The position numbers were made by a program, and so were the translations under genes. A DNA stretch of 36,756 nucleotides, taken from an uncultured Bacteroides sp. (GTDB lineage: Bacteria; Bacteroidota; Bacteroidia; Bacteroidales; Bacteroidaceae). The DNA lies in the NCBI GenBank assembly GCA_947074295.1, contig CAMTPC010000021.1:1-36756 (forward strand), given 5' to 3'. This document shows, one piece after another, positions 26,249 through 33,800 of this stretch. How positions within the stretch are numbered: position 1 is the first letter of the stretch; each line of letters starts with the position of its first letter. The notes under the pieces are model-generated. The model saw nothing but the letters and a program-made list of their open reading frames with translations, was not told the origin of the DNA and ran no database searches.

Positions 26249-26256
26249 CAAAGATA
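26249..26256 (-). promoter_or_regulatory. -7 box TATCTTTG for the LTA-synthase-like gene
   Basis: The reverse complement reads TATCTTTG (TAnnTTTG), about 20-27 nt before the two candidate ATGs. It argues against any start upstream of 26228. Confidence 0.65.
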
Positions 26257-26318
26257 CAAAGTGATTTAGAAAATCTGATTGTGTATGTGCATTTTATCGC
26301 AAATAGATGAATACAATA

Positions 26319-26362
26319 ATAATTGCCCATTCACAAACTTACGATTGTAAATGGGCAATTAT
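26319..26362 (-). terminator. Perfect 13-bp hairpin after the small membrane protein gene
   Basis: ATAATTGCCCATT (26319-26331) and AATGGGCAATTAT (26350-26362) are exactly complementary around an 18-nt loop that can pair further (ACAA/TTGT). It lies 21 nt beyond the stop of the 94-residue gene and ahead of the LTA-synthase-like promoter. The downstream strand is AT-rich but has no long T-run. Confidence 0.7.
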
Positions 26363-26382
26363 AATGTAATAAGATTATGACA

Positions 26383-26667
26383 CTATTGTATCGGGACGAT
26401 CTGTTCTACCACTGGTGCGGTATCTTCTGCGCCAACGGCAAATAGCAATAGTATAATCCCTATAAAGCATATGAAAAGTCCTGCAATAGCCAAAGCGCGT
26501 GGTTTCTTGAAGCAGCCCACGAAAGACAGGATAATGCCTATGATCCAGAATATCCATCCCATCACATTGACCCAACAGAATATCACACTCAATATGGCAA
26601 AAACAAAACCAGCGACTCCTACTCCATTGGAGCGACTCAACATCTGATTGTTATCATTTTCTCCCAT
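26383..26667 (-). CDS. Small hydrophobic membrane protein
   Basis: The protein has 94 residues. It has a short polar N-terminus (MGENDNNQMLSRSN), then three hydrophobic segments (VGVAGFVFAILSVIFCWV; IFWIIGIILSFVGCF; LAIAGLFICFIGIILLLFAV) separated by short turns with KKPR, and an acidic tail. The layout resembles the DUF4190-type small membrane proteins, though I cannot assign it firmly. The gene is flanked by inverted repeats on both sides and so may be an independent unit. Function is unknown. Confidence 0.75.
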   Translation of the reverse strand: MGENDNNQMLSRSNGVGVAGFVFAILSVIFCWVNVMGWIFWIIGIILSFVGCFKKPRALAIAGLFICFIGIILLLFAVGAEDTAPVVEQIVPIQ

Positions 26668-26713
26668 AGCTCATCTTTTTAATAAGGTAGATTAATACGA
26701 ATTATTACTTTCA

Positions 26714-26743
26714 GATTGTTCTGTCATCCATCACAGAACAATC
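26714..26743. repeat. Perfect 11-bp inverted repeat between lipid acyltransferase and small membrane protein genes
   Basis: GATTGTTCTGT (26714-26724) and ACAGAACAATC (26733-26743) pair exactly around an 8-nt loop, with a few more pairs outside. It sits 104 nt beyond the acyltransferase stop and 47 nt upstream of the small gene's start. It may be a terminator without a T-run or a regulator site for the small gene. Confidence 0.6.
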
Positions 26744-26846
26744 ATGAAATATAAACGTAGAAATTGAGAATGTGTTTAGCAAATCTGCCAAATTGAACAT
26801 TCTTTATACTTCCTGGGATGAAAATAGGAAGGCCAAATCCATGGCA

Positions 26847-27779
26847 TCAAAGGCGGCTGAGTCGCTTGGCACGTTCCTCCTCGGAATAGAGTTGATTGAA
26901 GCCTTCGCGCGTACGCTTCCAGCGATTATGCGACCACAACCAATAGGGAGGGCTAGCCTTGATCTGATCTTCGAGCATGCGGAAATATTGCTCGGTGATG
27001 CCAAACCTCGGAACATCTTTGACCGCATCGCTCATCAGCACGAACTTGCAGGTGTAGTGTCCGCGATCGGTGCGAGTGATATCTACGTAGACAGCCACAG
27101 CGTCTATCAGTCGGGTGATGCGCTCGGCACCGGTAAAGACGGGTGTATCGTGGTTCAGGAATTGCGTGAAATAGTGGATGTTGGGATAACCTGGCGCTTG
27201 ATCGGAGATATAGCCCACACAGCTGTTGTGCCCCGATCGCTCCCAGCCCACTACCGTGCGGAAGGTATCTTCCATGGTGATGCACTCGGTGGTGAATCGG
27301 CTACGCAAGTAAAGGAAGAGTTTGTCGAAAGCAGGATTCTCTAGCGCATGGTAGATCTGTCCTCTCTTCTGCTCGCCCTGAAGGCAAAGCGGTATAGAGC
27401 TGATCCACTCCCAGTTGCAGTAGTGCCCCAGAAATAGTGAGACGGAGCGCCCCTGACCCAAATAGGCATTGATCATCTCGGCATTCTCGAAAGTGAGCCG
27501 CTGACGCATCTGTTTCTCGCTGATGGAGAAGAGCTTGATGGTCTCAGCAAAGAGATCGCAGAAATGACGATAGAATTCTTTCTCGATGGAAATGATTTCT
27601 TTTGTACTTTTTTCGGGGAAAGATGAGGTGAGATTGTTACGCACAATCTTACGGCGATACCTAAATACGAAGTAAAGTAGCAAGTAGTTGAGGTCTGAGA
27701 AAAAATAGAGCACCCGTAATGGCAGCAGTGAAGCCAAAAACCAAAACACGTACACTAGATAATATAAAATGATATTCAT
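26847..27779 (-). CDS. Lysophospholipid/lipid A (LpxL/HtrB-like) acyltransferase
   Basis: The protein has 310 residues from the ATG at 27779. The in-frame ATG at 27797 would add MHLIHR and lies 6 nt after the upstream stop, so either is possible. The N-terminus is a membrane helix (NIILYYLVYVFWFLASLLPLRVLYF), followed by RRKIVRNNLTSSFPE, a family landmark. The catalytic HX4E motif is seen as LGHYCNWEW. YISDQAPGYPN and WLWSHNRWKR are also typical. LpxL-type enzymes add a secondary acyl chain to lipid A in the inner membrane. It is the last gene of a three-gene envelope operon with a GT9 glycosyltransferase. The family is firm; the exact acyl acceptor is inferred. Confidence 0.88.
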   Translation of the reverse strand: MNIILYYLVYVFWFLASLLPLRVLYFFSDLNYLLLYFVFRYRRKIVRNNLTSSFPEKSTKEIISIEKEFYRHFCDLFAETIKLFSISEKQMRQRLTFENAEMINAYLGQGRSVSLFLGHYCNWEWISSIPLCLQGEQKRGQIYHALENPAFDKLFLYLRSRFTTECITMEDTFRTVVGWERSGHNSCVGYISDQAPGYPNIHYFTQFLNHDTPVFTGAERITRLIDAVAVYVDITRTDRGHYTCKFVLMSDAVKDVPRFGITEQYFRMLEDQIKASPPYWLWSHNRWKRTREGFNQLYSEEERAKRLSRL

Positions 27780-27803
27780 CCGATGGATTAAATGCATAGC
27801 CTG

Positions 27804-28838
27804 TTAAGTTAAAACCCCTTCTACTTTTTGAATCACTTGCTCGGGACGGATATCGTACAGGCAAGCATAATCGCCACGATAGCAAGGCTTGTCGCCAAAG
27901 ATAGAGCATGGGCGGCAAGACATCGTGAGCTGCACACAGTTGACCGGTAGTTGCTTCCAACCCAGAAAGCCTGCATAGGGATGTGTAGCTCCCCATACCG
28001 ACACCACCGGAGTATTGACAATAGAAGCCAGATGCATGTTGGCCGAATCCATCGACAGCATCACATCAAGATGGCTGATGAGGTTGAGCTCCTTGTCCAT
28101 ATCGAGCTTGCCGATCATGGAGGTGAGGTTGGGATATTTGGCTACCCAGCCATCGAGAATGTTCTTCTCGTGAATACCGCCACCGAATAAGAACACCCGC
28201 GTATTGGGGCGTTGGGCAAAATGAGCCACAACTTTCTCTTCCAGCTCAATCGGATAGACCTTCCCTTTGTGTTTGGCAAAGGGAGCGATACCGATCCATT
28301 TTTCGTCAACCGGACGCTTGCCCGTGATGGGTTCGATGATACTGAAATCGCCAGTGCCCTGCCCGTATATCGAGGTGAAGTTGAGCAGCACCGGGAAACC
28401 CAGTCGTTCCAGCACGTCGGCATAGCGGCGGAATCCGCTTTTGAGGTTCACCAAAACCTTGTCTTCTCTCCGAACCAGACGACGCTTGGCTTTGCGCTCC
28501 TTGTCGATGCGCTCCATGCCTGCACCCGTCACCGCAAAACGCATGCGCAGATACTTGGTGCGCAACACGTCATGAAAGTCGGCGATATAGTCGAAATTCT
28601 TTGTCTTGAGCTCGGCGTAGAGGCGATTGAGCCCCTCGATACCTCGATGTGCGCCATGAAACTGCGCCCCGAAAAAGGTAACATTCGAGGGCATCTCATT
28701 GAACAATGGCTTAAATTGCTCGCGGCTCAAAACCGTGATTTCTAGTTGAGGATACTGCAGGGCCAAAGAGGTGATCACCGGAACGGTCATTGCCACATCG
28801 CCCAGCGCCGAAAGGCGCATGATCAAGATACGGGCCAT
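27804..28838 (-). CDS. Glycosyltransferase family 9 (heptosyltransferase-like)
   Basis: The protein has 344 residues. The N-terminal nucleotide-fold motif (ILIMRLSALGDVAMTVPVI) and the C-terminal one (MDSANMHLASIVNTPVVSVWGATHP) are the GT9 signatures. APFAKHKGKVYPIE marks the sugar-nucleotide-binding loop. Near the C-terminus four Cys cluster (SCRPCSIFGDKPCYRGDYAC), which is common in this Bacteroidetes subgroup. GT9 enzymes add heptose or related sugars to the lipopolysaccharide core. The gene follows DUF4254 by 15 nt and precedes the lipid acyltransferase, which supports a role in LPS core and lipid A synthesis. The specific donor sugar is not determinable here. Confidence 0.9.
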   Translation of the reverse strand: MARILIMRLSALGDVAMTVPVITSLALQYPQLEITVLSREQFKPLFNEMPSNVTFFGAQFHGAHRGIEGLNRLYAELKTKNFDYIADFHDVLRTKYLRMRFAVTGAGMERIDKERKAKRRLVRREDKVLVNLKSGFRRYADVLERLGFPVLLNFTSIYGQGTGDFSIIEPITGKRPVDEKWIGIAPFAKHKGKVYPIELEEKVVAHFAQRPNTRVFLFGGGIHEKNILDGWVAKYPNLTSMIGKLDMDKELNLISHLDVMLSMDSANMHLASIVNTPVVSVWGATHPYAGFLGWKQLPVNCVQLTMSCRPCSIFGDKPCYRGDYACLYDIRPEQVIQKVEGVLT

Positions 28839-28853
28839 CTTAGGGTTGTTTTA

Positions 28854-29459
28854 TTATTTCTTAGCGTAAAGCACCGGATTCAACGCCGGATCATTATACA
28901 TCTTCATCTGTTTGTACACCTTCATGTACTTGCTACCCGAACCCATGTCGGCCAATAGCTGGTCGATAGCGGTCGATAGGTCTACACGTTGCTCCAGTAG
29001 CACGGCCAGCTTCTTCTCGCATTGTGCGTGGTGCTCGGGGGTGGTATCTGTACGCTCCACTTCCTTTTGCATGTGATAGATCTTTAGCGCAAGAATCGAC
29101 AGGCGGTCAATCGCCCATGCCGGACTTTCGGTGTTGATTGAGGCGTCTTCGGCCATCTCCACAGCCTTGAACTTTTCCAGGAAATAGCTGTCAATCAGCT
29201 CTACCAAATCCGTGCGGTCTTGATTAGAGCTATCGATGCGGCGCTTGATGGCCAATGCTTCTACAGGGTCGATGTTGGGATCGCGAATGATGTCTTCCAA
29301 GTGCCACTGCACAGCGTCAATCCAATTTTTCAGGTAAAGATAATACTCGATGGTTTTCAACTCGTATGGATTGTGCATCTCTGCATCCACATGATCGGTG
29401 ATGTGATAATCGTTGGTCGATTTCTGGAAAATATCGTTGCTTAGGCTACTAAATGTCAT
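28854..29459 (-). CDS. DUF4254 family protein
   Basis: The protein has 201 residues. It is mostly helical and polar, with no signal peptide or membrane segment, so it should be cytoplasmic. Landmarks include NPYELKTIEYYLYLKNWIDAVQWHLED and IKRRIDSSNQDRTDLVELID, the conserved core of DUF4254. In many Bacteroidetes this family is encoded just upstream of a GT9 glycosyltransferase, as here, which suggests a role in LPS core synthesis. The biochemical function is not established. It is the first gene of the operon and has a complete promoter 33 nt upstream. Confidence 0.88.
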   Translation of the reverse strand: MTFSSLSNDIFQKSTNDYHITDHVDAEMHNPYELKTIEYYLYLKNWIDAVQWHLEDIIRDPNIDPVEALAIKRRIDSSNQDRTDLVELIDSYFLEKFKAVEMAEDASINTESPAWAIDRLSILALKIYHMQKEVERTDTTPEHHAQCEKKLAVLLEQRVDLSTAIDQLLADMGSGSKYMKVYKQMKMYNDPALNPVLYAKK

Positions 29460-29491
29460 AAATTCAATGTTTTAAAAAGTGTATTAGAAGA

Positions 29492-29522
29492 CAAAGCTAT
29501 GAAATAATAATTATTCGACCAA
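29492..29522 (-). promoter_or_regulatory. Promoter TTG-N20-TAGCTTTG for the DUF4254/GT9/acyltransferase operon
   Basis: On the minus strand TTG (29520-29522) lies 20 nt before TAGCTTTG (29492-29499). This fits the Bacteroidetes -33/-7 promoter with correct spacing. The -7 box ends 32 nt before the ATG at 29459. Confidence 0.75.
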
Positions 29523-29543
29523 TTAAATGTAACTTTTTTATGA

Positions 29544-29551
29544 TAACTTTG
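29544..29551 (+). promoter_or_regulatory. -7 box TAACTTTG for pdxB
   Basis: TAACTTTG fits TAnnTTTG and ends 25 nt before the pdxB ATG. A -33 TTTG is not evident. It is arranged back-to-back with the DUF4254 promoter. Confidence 0.6.
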
Positions 29552-29576
29552 TTGGGTAAGAAAAAGACTAAGAATT

Positions 29577-30623
29577 ATGAAGATCGTTATCGACAATAAG
29601 ATCCCCTATATTCGCGATGCAGTGTCGCAACTAACCGCCGACACCATTTATGCAGAAGGACAAGACTTTACGCCGGAGATGGTGAAAGAGGCCGATGTAC
29701 TGATAGTTCGCACCCGCACTCGCTGCGATAAAATGTTATTGGAAGGCAGCCGTGTCAAACTAATTGCGACTGCAACTATTGGTTTCGACCACATAGACAC
29801 CGCCTATTGCCGCGAGGCAGGCATCCGCTGGGTCAATGCCCCGGGCTGCAATGCCGCATCGGTAGCCCAATACATTGAGTCCGTACTGACTCTGCTCAAA
29901 ATGGCACGACTCGAGGATCTGAGCCGCTACACGCTGGGTATCGTGGGGGTAGGCAATGTGGGCAAGAAGGTTGCGGCCCTGGCCACACAACTCGGAATGA
30001 AAGTGCTCCTCAACGATCCTCCACGTGCCCAACAAGAGGGTGGTGATGGTTTTGTTTCTCTACAAAAGATCGCCGAAGAGAGCGACATCATCTCCTTCCA
30101 CACGCCGCTGAACCGTGGCGGGGAGTTCAATACTTTTCATCTGGCAGATGAGTCATTCTTCCGCCTGCTGAAGCGGCGCCCGATCATCATCAACACAGGA
30201 CGTGGCGAGGTGATCAAGACCGAGATCCTGAAAGCTGCCATGGACCGACAATTAGTGAGCGAGGTGATACTCGATGTATGGGAGAATGAACCCAACATCG
30301 ACCTGGAGTTGCTGGGACGTGTCGCTATCGGAACGCCCCATATAGCGGGCTATTCGGCCGACGGCAAGGCCAATGCCACCACAATGGCTCTCAACGCCGT
30401 GTGTACCCATTTTGCCATTAACACCCATTTCGATATCCAGCCACCTGCTCCCACCCACCCCGTGCTCCACGTGGCGGACTATAACGAAGCAATCCTCCGC
30501 ATCTACGATCCTCGCAATGACTGCGACGCCTTACGCCAAGCACCCGAGAAATTCGAATGGCTGCGCGGACACTATCCACTGCGTAGGGAGAAAGGAGCGT
30601 ATGAGATAGTGGTGAAAGAGTAA
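29577..30623 (+). CDS. pdxB: 4-phosphoerythronate dehydrogenase
   Basis: The protein has 348 residues, close to the usual PdxB length. It opens with MKIVIDNKIPYIRDAV, characteristic of PdxB among the D-2-hydroxyacid dehydrogenases. The NAD-binding loop is GIVGVGNVGKKVA (about 121-133). Catalytic-region motifs are NTGRGEVIKTEIL, DVWENEPNIDLELL and GTPHIAGYSADGKANAT, containing the Arg-Glu-His set of the family. PdxB oxidises 4-phospho-D-erythronate in the DXP-dependent pyridoxal 5'-phosphate pathway in the cytoplasm. The C-terminal about 90 residues match a PdxB dimerisation-type extension. It is a single-gene unit divergent from the LPS operon. Confidence 0.92.
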   Translation: MKIVIDNKIPYIRDAVSQLTADTIYAEGQDFTPEMVKEADVLIVRTRTRCDKMLLEGSRVKLIATATIGFDHIDTAYCREAGIRWVNAPGCNAASVAQYIESVLTLLKMARLEDLSRYTLGIVGVGNVGKKVAALATQLGMKVLLNDPPRAQQEGGDGFVSLQKIAEESDIISFHTPLNRGGEFNTFHLADESFFRLLKRRPIIINTGRGEVIKTEILKAAMDRQLVSEVILDVWENEPNIDLELLGRVAIGTPHIAGYSADGKANATTMALNAVCTHFAINTHFDIQPPAPTHPVLHVADYNEAILRIYDPRNDCDALRQAPEKFEWLRGHYPLRREKGAYEIVVKE

Positions 30624-30641
30624 CTCCCCACACAAAAAAAC

Positions 30642-30681
30642 AGAGAACACCCGCCAAGAATCACCTCGGCGGTTGTCCTCT
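30642..30681 (-). terminator. Rho-independent terminator for the 1901-residue T9SS gene
   Basis: The stem is 30642-30655 paired with 30668-30681 (core CCGCC/GGCGG, AGAG/CTCT at the base, two mismatches). On the minus strand the hairpin is followed by a run of seven T (the A-run at 30634-30640). It lies 138 nt beyond the stop of the giant gene. pdxB ends 18 nt to the left, so the hairpin may also slow transcription from that side, but no T-run follows on the plus strand. Confidence 0.8.
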
Positions 30682-30818
30682 GCAACCTAAACAATGTTTA
30701 TACCCCATTAAACATCATTTACCTCAAAAACCCTTCTTTGCGGATAGACCCATTAAAACTATCCGCCTGCTATTTGTCGTTACTAATACTACCTATTGCT
30801 GTGTTTGCACATTGTTTG

Positions 30819-33800
30819 TCACCTGTTGACAAGTATCTTTTTCACCTTATTATTTGTTTTTGTTTGTACACGTATCACGTATACTCCGCTTTGCGGAAGC
30901 GCCAACGTGTAGCATGGCTGGTGCGGAGCTTGCTGCATCAGCATCCTGCCATCCATATCATATACCACAATACTTTCTAGGGGCTCGGAGGCCGATAGAA
31001 TCACGTCCAGACCATGGACTTGCATTTGTAGTTGCTCGCCGTCATCGGTACTCATCGGTGGATTGTCGAGCAAGTAGTAGCGGCCTGCTGCACTGACCTG
31101 CAGTGCTATTTCTTCCCCGTCTTCCAGCTGTGTGCATTGGTTGGTTTCTGCGTCCCATAGATATACGGGGATCGACAGATCTCCCTGACCGCGTAGACTG
31201 AAATAGACTGTCTCACCTTCTTCTCCTCCCCAAATACCCATAGGAATAGTGCTAAGACCAGGCACACTATTGATGCCTACCGCCTGTGTACCGGCTATGG
31301 TATACAGAGCGATGCGACTGTCCAGATTGCTGTCGAATAGTGCTTCGGTGTCTTCGGATGGGCAAAATGCCATATCGGCGCTATCGTCGATATGCAGATA
31401 GGCCTCGCTTTGGTAGCGGTCCGCACGCAGGGCAAGGGTGAGACTTTGGAGTAGCCCCTGCTCCATACGGGTAGACGTAGTGGTGGTTCCCATAGGCAGC
31501 GTCATGGTGGGTTGAAAGGAAATTTGCTTGCTTCCACCCGCCTTGAGTTGCACCATGAAGCTACGCAAAGGTGCGATGCTTCCCAGACCTGTCGCTTCGC
31601 TATAACTGTATTGCTCATCGGCCTCTATAGTCCAGTATTTGGCTTCGAGCTGTGTGTTGATGGCAAAAAACTGCTGCATGTTTATGGTTGCCATATAGGG
31701 ATTGCCCAGCAGATAGATATCGTTATCGGCATCGCTGTTGTCCGCTAGTCTTATCGTCACATTGCCATCGGCAGAGGCATCGGTGCGCAGTCGGTATGGC
31801 TGATCGCGTGACAGCTCCACTGTGTTGGCAGGTGAGTCGATCTGACCTTCCTCATCCTCCACAGCGAAATAGCGATAATGGGTGTCGGCTTTGGGCAGAC
31901 GAAACAGTACTTTTCCGGTGCCTGTCCGACGGTCGGCCTTGATGGAAAACCCTTGCGAGGAATAGTCCACCAAAACGTCATTGTACACGTGTGTCCAGGT
32001 CGACACCTTACCTGAATAGGCATCGTAGGTGCTGCCATCGGTACGGAGAACGATAGAGCCTGACTTGTCCCAACTACGCTGATATACAGGCAGCAACGAG
32101 CGGTCGTTTGTCACTAGGGAGTTGTCGAAGAATATATCGCAGAAGGCTTCCGTCTCTTGGCGGCGGCTAGCTAGTGGCAGATACATGTCACCTGCCACCA
32201 CACTTTGCAATGGCGATGACATCGTGTACCAGCTGTTGGCAGCAAGCTCCACATCAACCCATGCCCGCGTATAGCTCAGCAGATGCTGACAGCTCAGTGT
32301 CGCAGCAGGTTTGAAGTAGATTTCTCGGCATGTGTTGCCGTAAAACTTCTCACAGTCATAGCCCGTAGCAGCCGTTTTCAGCATCAGATCATATTCTATA
32401 GAGGAGGTGGCAGCCTCTACGCTCTTATAGGGTGATGTCATATCGGGCAGCCGTGTAGCAGCGTCTAGTGGCAGTGCATAGAGGCAAGGGGCCGCAGCAG
32501 TGGGGAGTGTCACCTTCGTGAAGCGCATGGGCGCGTAGCCTTGATGCGACAAGCCACTTCCACCCGACGAAGAGTAGTCGGTATAGTCGGTCTTGTAAAG
32601 GATAGCAGCGGTAGAGCGCGCCCAGTTGTCATCGTTGTTCCAGTTGCTACCCATGCCGGTAAAGGTCAGGTATTCGGGTACCACTTTCAGCACGAACTGG
32701 GTGTAGCCATTGCATTGGCTGCTAGCCTCATCGTTGCGATAGCCAAACTGCACTTTGTACCAGTAGCCTTCATGGGGCACGAAGGCCTGCAAACCATTTC
32801 CTTTTAACACAAAGCTAACGTCATAGTCTGTATCGGTGAGCGCGGCACGCAAGGTCTGTATCTGCCCTATGGCATAGGTTCCTGCGTCCATCGCGGCTTG
32901 ATGGATGGCAAAGGTGGGGTCGTTTGTCGCTATCAGATTCAGATACTCATCACCGTTTATCGTTGCCAGCCCGCTGCCTTTCGTCACTCTTCGTTCATAG
33001 CCATTGGAGTAGTCTTTCACGGGCAGCAGCATGGATGATCCATTGGTTTGCATGTCTTGTATCTGTTTCAGTCCCAGTCGCAAGGCTTCCGATCCACCGC
33101 CCACGGCTTGATAGTCCACATCGGCAAATCCCAAGTCCAGCACTGGCATACCCACTGAGTGCAGATAGACCTCGAACTTCAGCAGATTGTCGTCACAGAA
33201 TATATAGGGATAGCCGTTTATCATGATTTCATGGACTACAGGGCGTCCCGTGAACACGTTGTTGCCACGTTGCAGTGTCATGCCGATGGTTCGTGTATTT
33301 AGCAGCAAGTCATCTTTATAGGCTTGCAGACACTGAATATCTTGAGCGGTGAGGTTAGTGCCAGGCGTCAGCAAGTCCAGATCTACAGCAGCACCCGATC
33401 CCGCTGCCGGATAGTCGGCACGCAGATTCTTCAACGCGGTGATCAGCTCTACAGGCATCACGCCCTTGGTGTACCAGTCAAAGTTGATGGTAGTGATCAT
33501 GTAGCGTCCTCCTTCTCCATCGGGTATGGCGAGGGTTGCCACAAAGTCTTTCAACAGGGAAGATCCTTGGGTACACTCTATGCTATACTCGGAAGCCACA
33601 TCATTGTTTATGTCTTTTATTATGAATGAGTCGAGCGTGATATTGAAGTCATTGCTGACCACCGAACAAATATCGCTGGGGCTTCCCCACACCCACTGTT
33701 GCAGTGCGTCGGAGTAGGAGGCCACGGAGAGGTAATAGATGCTGCCCATATCAAGCGTCACATCAAAACTCTCGAAGAAAAAGAAGTAGCGCTTGCCATC

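Noticed and set aside
26223-26330. N-terminal extension of the LTA-synthase-like protein
   Set aside because: A TATCTTTG promoter box is inside this stretch and the membrane domain begins after the ATGs at 26228/26222.
26772-27344. 190-codon open frame on the plus strand
   Set aside because: Antisense to the LpxL-like acyltransferase, which has the HX4E motif.
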